Of a stretch of DNA of 64,000 nucleotides, positions 1-8,775 are shown piece by piece (position 1 is the stretch's first letter; each line of letters starts with the position of its first letter). The DNA lies in NCBI RefSeq assembly GCF_008704715.1, contig NZ_CP023689.1, positions 3,720,001 through 3,784,000 of the forward strand. The letters are read 5' to 3'. Origin of the DNA: Streptomyces chartreusis (lineage in GTDB: Bacteria > Actinomycetota > Actinomycetes > Streptomycetales > Streptomycetaceae). The notes under the pieces are model-generated. The model ran no database searches and was not told the origin of the DNA. It saw nothing but the letters and a program-made list of their open reading frames with translations. The position numbers were made by a program, and so were the translations under genes.

Positions 1-775
1 CGCGACGCGGCCGGTGGACGTCGTGGTGGAGCTGGCGGCCGGCGAGGGCGCCCGGACGGGCGTCCGCACGGAGGCGGAGTGCGCCGCCGTCGCCGACGCG
101 GTGGCGGGTGTGTCCACGCTGCGGCTGGTCGGTGTCGCCGGGTACGAGGGCGAGGTCCCGCAGGCGGACCCCGAGCGGGTGCACGCATGGCTGCGCCGGC
201 TGGTCTCGCTGGCCGTCGAGTTCGACAAGGCGGGCCGGTTCGCGGGCCTGGAGGAGATCGTCGTCAGCGCGGGCGGCAGCGCCTGGTTCGATGCGGTGGC
301 CGACGTGTTCGCCGAGATCCCCGAACTCTCCGTACCCGTGCTGAAGTTGCTGCGCTCGGGCGCGTACGTCTCGCACGACGACGGCCACTACCGCAAGCTG
401 ACCCCGTTCAACCGGGTCCCGCAGGAGGGCGCCCTCGAACCCGCCTTCCGGCTGTGGACCCAGGTCGTCTCCCGCCCCTCCCCCGAGCAGGCCTTCGTCA
501 ACGCGGGCAAGCGGGACGCGGCCTACGACCTCGACCTGCCGTTCGCGCAGGTGGTCCGGCGCGACGGCGCCGAGCGCCCGGCCACCGGCATCTCGGTGAC
601 CGCCCTGTCCGACCAGCACGCGTGGCTGGCGACGACCGCGGAGGCGGACCTGGAGGTCGGGGACTGGCTCGGGTTGGGGCTGTCGCACCCGTGCACGTCG
701 TTCGACAAGTGGCAGCTGATCCCCCTCGCCGAGGCGGACGGGACGGTCGTCGACTACATCCGTACGTTCTTCTAG
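1..775 (+). CDS. Amino-acid deaminase / D-serine dehydratase-like, C-terminal part
   Basis: The reading frame is open from base 2, so the true start lies outside the window; about 257 residues remain. The protein looks like the PLP-dependent alanine-racemase-fold deaminases (D-serine dehydratase / D-threonine aldolase type). The C-terminal metal and substrate domain is visible: a Gly-rich stretch VVSAGGSAWFD, then SDQHAWL and LSHPCTSFDKW, where the His and Cys of this family bind zinc. The N-terminal Lys that carries PLP is outside the window. It sits 12 bp before a D-aminoacylase gene whose Shine-Dalgarno overlaps its stop codon. The pair probably releases and then deaminates D-amino acids from N-acyl-D-amino acids. 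The exact substrate is not shown by the sequence. Confidence 0.8.
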   Translation, partial: ATRPVDVVVELAAGEGARTGVRTEAECAAVADAVAGVSTLRLVGVAGYEGEVPQADPERVHAWLRRLVSLAVEFDKAGRFAGLEEIVVSAGGSAWFDAVADVFAEIPELSVPVLKLLRSGAYVSHDDGHYRKLTPFNRVPQEGALEPAFRLWTQVVSRPSPEQAFVNAGKRDAAYDLDLPFAQVVRRDGAERPATGISVTALSDQHAWLATTAEADLEVGDWLGLGLSHPCTSFDKWQLIPLAEADGTVVDYIRTFF

Positions 776-787
776 GAGGGGGCGGTC

Positions 788-2398
788 GTGGAAGAGCTCG
801 TCATCCGGGACGCGGAGGTCGTGGACGGCAGCGGAGGTGCGTCCTACCGCGCCGATGTCGTCGTGGACGGCGGCAGGGTCGTCTCGATCGTGCAGGAGGC
901 CGCCGCGGCCGGCTGCCAGCGGCCGAAGGCGCGCCGGGAGCTGGACGCCGAGGGACTGGTCCTCGCCCCCGGCTTCATCGACATGCACGCCCACAGCGAT
1001 CTGGCGCTGCTGCGCGACCCCGACCACAGCGCGAAGGCCGCGCAGGGCGTCACCCTGGAGGTCATCGGCCAGGACGGCCTGTCGTACGCCCCGGTCGACG
1101 ACCGCACCCTCGCCGAGGTCCGTCGCGCGATCACCGGCTGGAACGGCTTCGGCGACGACATCGACTTCGACTGGCGGACGGTCGGCGAGTACCTGGACCG
1201 GCTCGACCGCGGCATCGCGGTCAACGCCGCGTATCTGATCCCGCAGGGCACGGTCCGTGCGCTCGCCGTCGGCTGGGAGGACCGGGAGGCCACGCCGGAC
1301 GAGCTCGACCGGATGCGCCGGCTGGTCGCGGAGGGCATGGAGCAGGGCGCGGTCGGCCTGTCTTCGGGGCTGACGTACACGCCGGGCATGTACGCCAAGG
1401 ACGCGGAACTGACCGAGCTGTGCCGGGTGGTGGCGTCCTACGGCGGCTACTACTGCCCGCACCACCGCTCCTACGGGGCCGGGGCCCTGGAGGCGTACGA
1501 GGAGATGGTGGCCCTGACCCGGGAGGCGGGCTGCTCCCTGCACCTGGCGCACGCCACCATGAACTTCGGCGTGAACGAGGGCCGGGCGCCGGAGCTGCTG
1601 TCCCTGCTGGACAAGGCGCTCGCCGAGGGCGCCGACATCAGCCTGGACACCTATCCCTACACGCCCGGCTGCACGACGCTGGTCGCCATGCTGCCGAGCT
1701 GGGCGAGCGAGGGCGGCCCGGAGGCGATCCTGGCCCGGCTGGCGGACGACGGGACCGCCGAGCGGATCCGCCACCACATGGAGGTCATCGGAGCCGACGG
1801 CTGCCACGGCGTGCCCATCGAGTGGGACACGATCGAGATCTCGGGGGTCAGCGACCCGGACCTCGTGGACCACGTGGGCCGGACCGTGCGGCAGTCGGCG
1901 GACGCGCGCGGCGAGGCGCCCTGGGTGACCGCCCGCCGGCTGCTCCTTCAGGACCGCCTCGGCTCGACGATCCTCCAGCACGTCGGCCACGAGGAGAACG
2001 TGCGCACGATCATGCGGCACCGCGTCCACACCGGCGGCTCGGACGGCATCCTCCAGGGCACCAAGCCCCATCCGCGGGCGTACGGCACGTTCCCGCACTA
2101 TCTCGGGCACTACGTGCGCGAGTTGGGGGTGCTGTCGCTGGAGGAGTGCGTGGCCCATCTGACCTCGCGCCCGGCGGCGCGGCTGCGGCTGCCGGACCGG
2201 GGCCTGGTCCGCGAGGGCTACCGGGCGGACCTGGTGCTGTTCGACCCGCGGACGGTCGCGGCGGGCTCGACGTTCGAGGAACCGCGGCGACTGCCGACGG
2301 GTATCCCGTACGTCCTCGTCGACGGCCGTTTCGTGATGGAGGACGGCCGCAGGACGGATGTGCTGGCGGGGCGGGCGGTCCGCAGGACGACTCGGTGA
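788..2398 (+). CDS. N-acyl-D-amino-acid deacylase (D-aminoacylase)
   Basis: A 536-residue amidohydrolase-superfamily enzyme expected to hydrolyse N-acyl-D-amino acids to the D-amino acid and a carboxylate. Visible parts are an N-terminal beta-sandwich strand (LVIRDAEVVDGSG), the metal site DMHAHSD around residues 65-71, CPHHRSYG and LHLAHAT with further metal-binding His, HVGHEENVRTI, and the GGSDGI aspartate near residue 420. The C-terminal FVMEDGR belongs to the second beta-sandwich half. The start is the GTG at 788, preceded by GGAGGGGG that overlaps the stop of the upstream deaminase gene, so the two are translationally linked. Length fits the family. Confidence 0.85.
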   Translation: MEELVIRDAEVVDGSGGASYRADVVVDGGRVVSIVQEAAAAGCQRPKARRELDAEGLVLAPGFIDMHAHSDLALLRDPDHSAKAAQGVTLEVIGQDGLSYAPVDDRTLAEVRRAITGWNGFGDDIDFDWRTVGEYLDRLDRGIAVNAAYLIPQGTVRALAVGWEDREATPDELDRMRRLVAEGMEQGAVGLSSGLTYTPGMYAKDAELTELCRVVASYGGYYCPHHRSYGAGALEAYEEMVALTREAGCSLHLAHATMNFGVNEGRAPELLSLLDKALAEGADISLDTYPYTPGCTTLVAMLPSWASEGGPEAILARLADDGTAERIRHHMEVIGADGCHGVPIEWDTIEISGVSDPDLVDHVGRTVRQSADARGEAPWVTARRLLLQDRLGSTILQHVGHEENVRTIMRHRVHTGGSDGILQGTKPHPRAYGTFPHYLGHYVRELGVLSLEECVAHLTSRPAARLRLPDRGLVREGYRADLVLFDPRTVAAGSTFEEPRRLPTGIPYVLVDGRFVMEDGRRTDVLAGRAVRRTTR

Positions 2399-2415
2399 CG
2401 TGCGGACCGCCCGCC
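2370..2415. terminator. Bidirectional hairpin terminator between convergent genes
   Basis: A perfect 15-bp inverted repeat (2370-2384 and 2401-2415) with a 16-nt loop contains the stop codon of the D-aminoacylase gene. It faces the 3' end of the protease gene on the other strand, so it can end both transcripts. No T-run follows, as is usual in high-GC actinomycetes. Confidence 0.6.
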
Positions 2416-2423
2416 GCCAGGTG

Positions 2424-3359
2424 TTACGGCTTGGGCAGCACGCACCCACTGGCGTTCAGGTCGAGCTTGTTGTCGACGCCGAAGCAGGCGGGGATCTGGT
2501 AGGTCTCCTGGGCGTAGTTGATGCCCTGTCGAACGGTGACGTTGCCGCTCTCGTCGACCTCGCACGGGTTGTTGACCGTGCAGCGCTGGCCGTCCTCGTT
2601 GCCGGTGTTGTTGACGGCGACGACCTTGTTGGTGGCCTGGTCGATGACGGGGGAGCCGGAGGTGCCGCCGATGGTGTTGCAGGCGGAGGTGTAGCGGACC
2701 GAGTCCTTGAAGGTCCAGTCGCCTTCCTTGAGGCGGTAGGCGAACCCGTCGATGTTGCAGCTGTACAGCCGCTTCCAGTAGCCGGAGGCGACCGTGATGG
2801 CCGTGCCGGCGGTCGGGTGGCTGTCGGCCATGGTCAGCGCGTTGATCCCGTACGAGCTCTTGATCTGCGCGTACGTGGTGGTGAGCTGATAGATCGACAC
2901 GTCCGTGTCGGTCATCGTGCCGTAGGCGATCTTGCTGGCGCGCAGCGTGCCGACCCGGCTGCCGTTTGCGTTGAGCAGACCGAACGTCCGGCTGGAGGCC
3001 CGGTCGACGACGACCTCGCCGGGGCCCGGCATGCCGGTCTCCAGACAGTGGCCGTTGGACATCACCAGCGCGGGGTCGTTGTCCTCCGAGGCGGGGAACC
3101 GGACGACCGAGCCGGAGCAGTTGCTGAGCGAGACGGTACCCGCGAAGTTGACGGCCTTGGCCTTGGCGTTGGGGTTCAGGACCTGGCCGAGGCTCTCCGT
3201 GGCGGAGTTGACGGTGTCCTGGACCACGGAGGTGACCGAGTTCGTGTCGACACCCTTGCCGAAGGACTGGGCCGTGTCCACGTCAGCCGCGGCCGCGGGT
3301 GCGGCGCCGGCCCCGGCTATGGCCAGGGCGAGGAGGGCGGCGCCGAGCGGTTTTCTCAT
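2424..3359 (-). CDS. Secreted trypsin-like serine protease (S1 family)
   Basis: A 311-residue exported protease. A signal peptide covers roughly residues 1-25 (positive start, Ala/Leu core, AAAA-D cleavage area). The chymotrypsin-fold triad can be placed: His104 in SNGHC, Asp153 in TDTDVSIYQL, and Ser234 in IGGTSGSPV. Several Cys residues (SNC, NGHC, YSC, SAC) could form disulphides. About 40 residues between the signal peptide and the catalytic domain may act as a short propeptide. It is a single-gene unit convergent with the D-aminoacylase gene. The substrate is unknown; a nutritional or developmental extracellular role is inference. Confidence 0.85.
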   Translation of the reverse strand: MRKPLGAALLALAIAGAGAAPAAAADVDTAQSFGKGVDTNSVTSVVQDTVNSATESLGQVLNPNAKAKAVNFAGTVSLSNCSGSVVRFPASEDNDPALVMSNGHCLETGMPGPGEVVVDRASSRTFGLLNANGSRVGTLRASKIAYGTMTDTDVSIYQLTTTYAQIKSSYGINALTMADSHPTAGTAITVASGYWKRLYSCNIDGFAYRLKEGDWTFKDSVRYTSACNTIGGTSGSPVIDQATNKVVAVNNTGNEDGQRCTVNNPCEVDESGNVTVRQGINYAQETYQIPACFGVDNKLDLNASGCVLPKP

Positions 3360-3616
3360 GTGGGGGTCCCCTCATACGAGGAGGGTGACCGAAGAATCTC
3401 CGGCCACCCGCACTTTTGTCATGCGCATTGTCACGCAAGAGGGGGGTGCGGACAAGGAGTTGATTACCGGCGAGTTCAGGCCGTAGGGGTTTCCCTATCA
3501 CGGTGCGTGAGGGTCCGAAGCCCGGCGGCGCAGGACGTTCACGAGAGGGTGCCGAGATCACCACAGCCGCCGTACGGCGCGTCACGCCCCGAGCGCTACT
3601 CTCCCCTGCCCGGCCT

Positions 3617-4399
3617 TCAACCGGGCTTCTTCGTGTTGCCCTGCCCCCGCCCCGGCTTGTTGCCCGAGTTGCCCGGGCCGTTCGCGGTGAGGGTGGCCGT
3701 CGGCGCGGACGGGCCGGTGCCCGTGGCGGTCGGATCGGCCGAGGGCTGTGCGGTGCCGCCGTCGGAGCCGGCGCCGTCCGACGCGGACGGGCTCGCCGAG
3801 TCGCTCGGAGAAGGGCTTCGGGAAGGATCGGCACTCTCGGATGCTCGGGCGCCTGCCGAGGCGCCCCCGGAGACCCCTCCCGGCACCGGCAGGTCGTCGG
3901 GCGTCGTGCTCGTCCGGTCGCCCTTGGTCCGCGTGCCGCCCTCCGAGGAGGACCCGGACAGGGCGAACCCGGCTATCAGCGCCGCCGCCGACACCGCCCC
4001 CACCGCACCGGCCGCCACCACGAAGCGGGGCGAACGCCAGACACCGGGCTTGCGCCGGGCCCGGCGGCGGCCGCGTCCCTTGTTCGAGTCGTCGGCGTAG
4101 TCGTAGCCGTGCTCGTAGACGTAGTCGTAGCCGTCGCCCTCACGGGCGTCGGCCGCCCCTTCGGCCACCGCGGGCAGCTCGGTCGTCTCGTCGTAGGCGT
4201 TCTGCCAGCCGTGGGCGGCCGCGGGGTCGACGTACTCCTCGTACACGGCATCCGGCTCGGCATACGGGTGATACACGTTCGGAGGAGCCTGGAACCCCTC
4301 GCCCTCCCGGCCCACCCCCTGAACGGGGGGAGTGGCGGCGGAGTGATTCACGCCGTTCGCTCCGTACATCCCGTTTTCACGCTCAGAAGGGCTGGACAT
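3617..4399 (-). CDS. Single-pass membrane protein with low-complexity tail, function unknown
   Basis: 260 residues, family not recognised. Residues 1-115 are acidic and Tyr-rich (DGYDYVYEHGYDYADD), ending in an Arg/Lys cluster (GRGRRRARRKPG). One membrane segment follows (FVVAAGAVGAVSAAALIAGFAL, about 127-148). The rest is a Ser/Pro/Ala/Thr-rich, probably extracellular, tail ending in GQGNTKKPG. The positive-inside pattern suggests the acidic part is cytoplasmic. It is divergent from the aminotransferase gene. Similar architecture is common among actinomycete envelope proteins, but no catalytic motif is visible. Confidence 0.65.
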   Translation of the reverse strand: MSSPSERENGMYGANGVNHSAATPPVQGVGREGEGFQAPPNVYHPYAEPDAVYEEYVDPAAAHGWQNAYDETTELPAVAEGAADAREGDGYDYVYEHGYDYADDSNKGRGRRRARRKPGVWRSPRFVVAAGAVGAVSAAALIAGFALSGSSSEGGTRTKGDRTSTTPDDLPVPGGVSGGASAGARASESADPSRSPSPSDSASPSASDGAGSDGGTAQPSADPTATGTGPSAPTATLTANGPGNSGNKPGRGQGNTKKPG

Positions 4400-4512
4400 G
4401 AGCGCGCATTCTAGGGACGGGAGAGGCCCCTGGGACAGTTACCGCCGATAACAGCTCAAACCCCCGCGTCTCACGTGTCGGAAAACACGACCCAGGGTCC
4501 GTTACCGGGCCG

Positions 4513-4526
4513 TAAGCTCCTTGACA
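4513..4526 (+). promoter_or_regulatory. Leaderless -10 box for the aminotransferase gene
   Basis: TAAGCT at 4513-4518 fits TANNNT and lies 7 nt before the ATG at 4526. No Shine-Dalgarno precedes that ATG. This supports transcription starting at the start codon and favours 4526 over the upstream in-frame ATG at 4475. No convincing -35 box is seen. Confidence 0.5.
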
Positions 4527-5737
4527 TGCAGGTGATCCAGTCGACGAAGCTCGCCAACGTCTGTTACGAGATCCGGGGCCCGGTGCTCGAGGAGGCGATG
4601 CGGCTCGAGTCGGCGGGGCATCGGATCCTCAAGCTGAACACCGGCAACCCGGCCGCGTTCGGCTTCGAGTGCCCGCCCGAGATCCTGGAGGACATCCTCC
4701 GCAACGTGTCGTCGGCCCATGGCTACGGCGACGCGAAGGGCCTGCTCGCGGCGCGCCGGGCCGTGGTCATGCACAACCAGACCCTGGGCGTCGAGACCGA
4801 CGTCGAGCACGTCTTCATCGGCAACGGCGTCTCCGAGCTGATCGTCATGGCCATGCAGGGCCTGCTCGACGACGGGGACGAGGTGCTGGTCCCCGCCCCC
4901 GACTACCCGCTGTGGACCGCCGCCGTGTCGCTGTCCGGCGGCACCGCCGTCCACTACCGCTGCGACGAGCAGTCCGACTGGACGCCCGACCTCGCGGACA
5001 TCGAGCGCAAGGTCACCGACCGCACCAAGGCCCTCGTCATCATCAACCCGAACAACCCGACGGGTGCGGTGTACGACGAGGCCGTGCTCCGGGGGCTCAC
5101 GGACATCGCCCGGCGGCACAACCTCCTCGTCTGCTCCGACGAGATCTACGACAAGATCCTCTACGACGGCGCCACGCACACCCCGACCGCCGCCGTCGCT
5201 CCCGACCTGCTCACGCTCACCTTCAACGGCATGTCGAAGGCGTACCGCGTCGCCGGGTACCGGGTGGGCTGGATGTCGATCTCGGGCCCGCGTGCCCACG
5301 CCGACTCCTACATCGAGGGCCTCACCATCCTCGCGAACATGCGGCTGTGCGCGAACATGCCCGGCCAGCACGGGGTCGTGGCGGCGCTCAGCGGCCGGCA
5401 GACCATCAACGACCTGGTACTTCCGGGCGGGCGGCTGAAGGAGCAGATGGATGTCGCCTACGAGCTGCTGACACAGATCCCCGGCGTGACCTGCGTACGG
5501 CCGAGGGGCGCGCTGTATCTCTTCCCGCGCCTCGACCCCAAGGTGTTCAAGATCAAGGACGACCGGCAGATGGTCCTCGACCTGCTGCGGCGCGAGAAGA
5601 TCATGGTCGTCCAGGGCTCGGGCTTCAACTGGCCGGAGCCGGATCACTTCCGGGTGGTCACGCTGCCGACGGTCACGGACCTGCGGGACGCGGTGGGCCG
5701 GATCGGGCGGTTCCTCGACGGCTACGGCCAGCCGTGA
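4526..5737 (+). CDS. alaA: PLP-dependent aminotransferase, AlaA type
   Basis: A 403-residue class I aminotransferase like AlaA/YfbQ, which makes alanine from pyruvate with glutamate as donor. Visible motifs: substrate region LNTGNPAAFGFE, PLP-contact NPNNPTGAVYDE, DEIYDKILYDG, and the Schiff-base Lys in SKAYRVAGYRVGW. The C-terminal VVQGSGFNWPEPDHFRVVTLP is typical of this subgroup. I placed the start at the ATG at 4526, where the protein begins MQVIQSTKLANVCYEIRGPV, because of the leaderless -10 box. The open frame extends to 4475 but the added residues do not look conserved. It is a monocistronic housekeeping gene. Confidence 0.88.
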   Translation: MQVIQSTKLANVCYEIRGPVLEEAMRLESAGHRILKLNTGNPAAFGFECPPEILEDILRNVSSAHGYGDAKGLLAARRAVVMHNQTLGVETDVEHVFIGNGVSELIVMAMQGLLDDGDEVLVPAPDYPLWTAAVSLSGGTAVHYRCDEQSDWTPDLADIERKVTDRTKALVIINPNNPTGAVYDEAVLRGLTDIARRHNLLVCSDEIYDKILYDGATHTPTAAVAPDLLTLTFNGMSKAYRVAGYRVGWMSISGPRAHADSYIEGLTILANMRLCANMPGQHGVVAALSGRQTINDLVLPGGRLKEQMDVAYELLTQIPGVTCVRPRGALYLFPRLDPKVFKIKDDRQMVLDLLRREKIMVVQGSGFNWPEPDHFRVVTLPTVTDLRDAVGRIGRFLDGYGQP

Positions 5738-5779
5738 CCCTGCGTGTACAAGCGGTCCGCTTTTGTGAACCGCTCAACT

Positions 5780-5802
5780 TTAGACAGAATCTAAGCTAGG
5801 AT
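5780..5802 (+). promoter_or_regulatory. Promoter with a PerR/CatR-like inverted repeat
   Basis: TTAGACAGAATCTAA at 5780-5794 is a 7-1-7 inverted repeat with 5 of 7 positions paired. It resembles the Fur-family CatR/PerR boxes (for example TTAGAATCATTCTAA). A TAGGAT -10 box follows at 5797-5802, so a bound repressor would cover the promoter spacer. A -35 box is not obvious. The regulator assignment is by resemblance only. Confidence 0.4.
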
Positions 5803-5834
5803 GGTTTCCTGTCAGCGCACAGGAGGCCATCCCC

Positions 5835-6257
5835 ATGTACGAACCGATCCGAACCAAGTCGGTCCACAGCACGATGGCCGGCAGCACCACCGACTTCCCC
5901 CACCGCTCGCGCGAGGAGGAGCTGGACATCCAGCTCGCCGCCCATCTCGCCGCGCTGCTCGCCGTCACGGACGAGCTGCGTGCGACGGCGCCCTCGGAGG
6001 ACCTGGACGCCGCGTCCGACCGGCTCGCGGACCAGGTGGCCCGGCTGCGGGAAGGCCGTAAGCCGGCCCGTTCGGTGGCTTCCGGCGGTCAGGCGAAGCT
6101 CACGGCACTGCACCGGCGTGCGCATGCCCTCGCCGGGCGGGCGCTGGTGGTTGCCGCGTCCCGTGCCGACACGGCGGCCGCGATCCTCGCCGCCGAGCGG
6201 ATGGACGCTCATGCCGCCGCGCAGGCCGAGCCGCAGGAACTCAGCGGCGTCGGCTGA
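5835..6257 (+). CDS. Small helical protein, function unknown
   Basis: A 140-residue soluble protein that I do not recognise. The first 30 residues are polar, and the remainder is predicted to be almost entirely helical and Ala/Leu/Arg-rich (ELDIQLAAHLAALLAVTDELR, then LTALHRRAHALAGRALVVAASRADTAA). There is no Cys, no membrane segment and no catalytic motif. The start at 5835 has an AGGAGG sequence at 5820-5825 with 9 nt spacing. It is a single gene behind a promoter with a possible redox or metal-responsive operator, so a stress-related role can be guessed but not shown. Confidence 0.7.
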   Translation: MYEPIRTKSVHSTMAGSTTDFPHRSREEELDIQLAAHLAALLAVTDELRATAPSEDLDAASDRLADQVARLREGRKPARSVASGGQAKLTALHRRAHALAGRALVVAASRADTAAAILAAERMDAHAAAQAEPQELSGVG

Positions 6258-6415
6258 AACGCCCTTCGAACGGCCCCGGTCCGCGTGCACCCGCAGCGAC
6301 GCGCGGACCGGGTGCCACAGCACTGCGTTGGCCCTGGCCGACTTTCGCCCTCGCCGTAAGGGTTCGTGTCGTTCGCGCGGCTGCCCGTTCGTTGTGGCTG
6401 ATCGCGCAGTTCCCC

Positions 6416-6432
6416 GCGCCCCTGAGGGGCGC
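6416..6432. repeat. Small GC-rich inverted repeat (GCGCCCC-TGA-GGGGCGC)
   Basis: A perfect 7-bp inverted repeat with a 3-nt loop, embedded in TGATCGCGCAGTTCCCCGCG. This hairpin context recurs in many Streptomyces intergenic regions, from memory. It lies between the small helical gene and the TelA operon and can serve as a terminator for the former. Confidence 0.6.
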
Positions 6433-6498
6433 CACCGCACCCCGTGCTGTAACGGGACCGGTATGACACCTGCCGTTCATCCCCTCTGACGGGGAACG

Positions 6499-7590
6499 TT
6501 GGATTCCGCGAGCACTCTCCACCGCGTGAGACGTATCGCTGGAATCATCCTCGCGGTGCTGCTGATCGGTGGCGTGGTGGTCGCCGTCGTCGCGGGCCGC
6601 AGCAATGGGGACAAGGGCACGGCAACGAAGACCGTGCAGGCAGTGATCGGATCGGAGAAGGCAGAGTTCTTCGCCGATCCCGACGTGGTGAAGGCCCTCG
6701 CCGCCAAGGGCTACACCGTGAAGGCCGAGACCTCCGGGTCCTGGGCCATGGAAGGGCTGGACCTCAAGGGGTACGACCTCGCGCTCCCGTCGAGCCAGGC
6801 ACCCGCCCGTGAACTCGCCGCGAAGTACGAGGTGACGGGGACACTCCCCCGCCCCTTCTACTCGCCCCTCGTCGTAGTGGCGCACAAGAACGCCGCCGAG
6901 GTGCTCGCGGGCAACGGGCTGGCCACGCTGGACGAGGCCCACCGCGGCACCCTGAAGATGGCCGCCTATCTCGACGCGGCCCGCGCCGACCGTACCTGGC
7001 AGCAGCTCAAGGGCGCCAATAAGTACGGGGAGTTGACGGGCACGCTCTACCTGTCCAGCACCGACCCCGAGACCTCCAACTCCGGCGCGCTGTACCTGGC
7101 CGCCGCCTCCTACGTGGAGAACGGCGGCAAGGTCGTCGCCGGTGCCGCCGAGGTCGACCGCGCCGCGCCGCTGCTGCACAAGCTGGTGAGCGTGCAGGGC
7201 GCCCAGCAGTCCGGCAGCGACGCCGTGTTCCGGGACTTCGTCAGCGGCGCCGGCAATCCGCTGGTCGTGGTCTACGAGTCCCAGGTCGCCTCCCTGCTGG
7301 CCCGGGGAGAGCAGCCCGAGGACCTGGTCGTCCTCTACCCGGACACCACGGTCAACAGCGACCACACCGCCGTACCGCTGACCGAGGACGGCAAGGCCGT
7401 CGCCGAACTCCTGTCCTCGGACCCGGCGTTGCGGAAGCTGGAGGTCCGGCACGGGTTCCGTCCGCAGGGCGAGGCCGCCGGGTTCGCCTCGGACACCACT
7501 TACCTGAAGCAGGAACTGACCGGCGTCCACCAGGCCGCCGTGCCCACCTCCAAGGTGCTGCACGAACTGGCCCGACGGGCGCGCGGATAA
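6499..7590 (+). CDS. Membrane-anchored substrate-binding-like protein, TelA operon
   Basis: 363 residues. An N-terminal membrane segment (GIILAVLLIGGVVVAVVAG, about 15-33) anchors a type II periplasmic-binding-like domain. Hallmarks are TVQAVIGSEKAEFF at its start, STDPETSNSGALYLAAASY, GSDAVFRDFV and VVVYESQ. The SNSG and YES elements recur in the VWA protein two genes downstream, so the two domains are probably homologous. The TTG start at 6499 has GGGGAA 2-7 nt upstream; an in-frame GTG at 6526 is an alternative. It is the first gene of a four-gene operon (15 bp to telA). No ABC permease or ATPase is nearby, so it is more likely a sensor or scaffold than a transporter component. Confidence 0.75.
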   Translation: MDSASTLHRVRRIAGIILAVLLIGGVVVAVVAGRSNGDKGTATKTVQAVIGSEKAEFFADPDVVKALAAKGYTVKAETSGSWAMEGLDLKGYDLALPSSQAPARELAAKYEVTGTLPRPFYSPLVVVAHKNAAEVLAGNGLATLDEAHRGTLKMAAYLDAARADRTWQQLKGANKYGELTGTLYLSSTDPETSNSGALYLAAASYVENGGKVVAGAAEVDRAAPLLHKLVSVQGAQQSGSDAVFRDFVSGAGNPLVVVYESQVASLLARGEQPEDLVVLYPDTTVNSDHTAVPLTEDGKAVAELLSSDPALRKLEVRHGFRPQGEAAGFASDTTYLKQELTGVHQAAVPTSKVLHELARRARG

Positions 7591-7605
7591 GGGGGGCAAC
7601 AGCAC

Positions 7606-8775
7606 ATGAGCACCAACGACGACACCTTCGTCCTGACCCCGCCGGAACCGGTGGCCGCCGTGCCGCGCGAGAAGGCCGGCGGACTCGTACCGGTCGACGA
7701 CGGCGTCCGCAGCGACATGGCCGGCAAGGCGACCGCCTATGTGGAAGGGCTCGCCGGACTCGACGCCCGCTCCCCCGAGTTCGCCGGCAAGGTCGGTGAG
7801 ATCACCGGGCTCGGCGCCGGGGAGATGCGGACGGCGGCCGCGCAGTCCAACCGCATGCTGGAGCGGACGATCCGGAGCCTGCCGGACAAGGGCGGCGACG
7901 CCCAGTCGCAGGTCGCGGGCTCGCTGGTCGAGCTGCGCCGCGTGGTGGAGGACCTCGACCCGCGGGACCTGCCCGCCTCCAAGGGACGCAAGTTCCTCTC
8001 CAGGCTGCCCGGTGGCAACAAGCTGCGCGACCACGTCGCCAAGTACGCCTCCGCGCAAGGCACCTTGAACAAGATCGTGGGGTCGCTGCGCGGCGGGCAG
8101 GACGAGCTGCGGCGCGACAACGCCGCGCTCCAGACCGAGCGGGTGCGGCTGTGGGAGACCATGGGCAAGCTCCAGGAGTACGTCGTGCTGACGGAGGCCC
8201 TGGACACCGCGGTCGAGCAGCACATCGGCCAGGTCGCCGACCCGCAGCAGGCCGACGGACTGCGCGCCGACATCCTCTTCCCGGTCCGGCAGAAGCACCA
8301 GGACCTGCTCACCCAGCTCGCGGTGTCCGCGCAGGGCTACCTCGCCATGGACGTCGTACGCCGCAACAACGAGGAGCTCATCAAGGGCGTCGACCGGGCG
8401 GCCACGACCACCGTCTCGGCGCTGCGGATCTCCGTGATGCTGGCCTCCGCGCTCGACAACCAGAAGAAGGTCATCGAGCAGGTCAACGCCCTGCGCGGGA
8501 CCACCGAGGACCTCATCCGCGGCAACGCCGAGATGCTCGCCACGCAGAGCGGCGAGATCCAGCGCATCGCCGCCGACCCGGCGGTGGGAGCGGAGACGCT
8601 CCGTAACGCCTTCCAGCAGATCTACCGCACCCTCGACACCATCGACAGCTACAAGGTCCAGGCGACCGAGGCGATGGCGGCGACGGTGGAGAGCCTGACC
8701 GCCGAACTGCAGCAGGCGAGCGGTTACCTGGAGCGCAGCCGCTCGCAGGGCGCGCTGGAAGGCGGCCTCGGATGA
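7606..8775 (+). CDS. telA: TelA-family toxic-anion resistance protein
   Basis: A 389-residue soluble, strongly helical protein of the TelA (tellurite/toxic anion resistance) family. Family-like stretches are FLSRLPGGNKLRDHVAKYASAQGTLNKIV, VRLWETMGKLQEYVVL, DILFPVRQKHQDLLTQLAVSAQGYLAMDVVRRNN and TTTVSALRISVMLASALDNQKKV. It contains extended coiled-coil-prone helices. GGGGGG lies 8 nt before the ATG. It overlaps the next gene by ATGA. TelA proteins are linked to Ter-type stress systems and cell-envelope stress in other bacteria; the molecular activity is not established. Here it would be the cytoplasmic partner of the two extracytoplasmic binding-like proteins. Confidence 0.85.
   Translation: MSTNDDTFVLTPPEPVAAVPREKAGGLVPVDDGVRSDMAGKATAYVEGLAGLDARSPEFAGKVGEITGLGAGEMRTAAAQSNRMLERTIRSLPDKGGDAQSQVAGSLVELRRVVEDLDPRDLPASKGRKFLSRLPGGNKLRDHVAKYASAQGTLNKIVGSLRGGQDELRRDNAALQTERVRLWETMGKLQEYVVLTEALDTAVEQHIGQVADPQQADGLRADILFPVRQKHQDLLTQLAVSAQGYLAMDVVRRNNEELIKGVDRAATTTVSALRISVMLASALDNQKKVIEQVNALRGTTEDLIRGNAEMLATQSGEIQRIAADPAVGAETLRNAFQQIYRTLDTIDSYKVQATEAMAATVESLTAELQQASGYLERSRSQGALEGGLG

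Noticed and set aside
79..2502. Long plus-strand frame (807 aa) overlapping the deaminase and D-aminoacylase genes
   Set aside because: Arg/Gly/Pro-rich shadow frame caused by high GC; the overlapping frames match known families.
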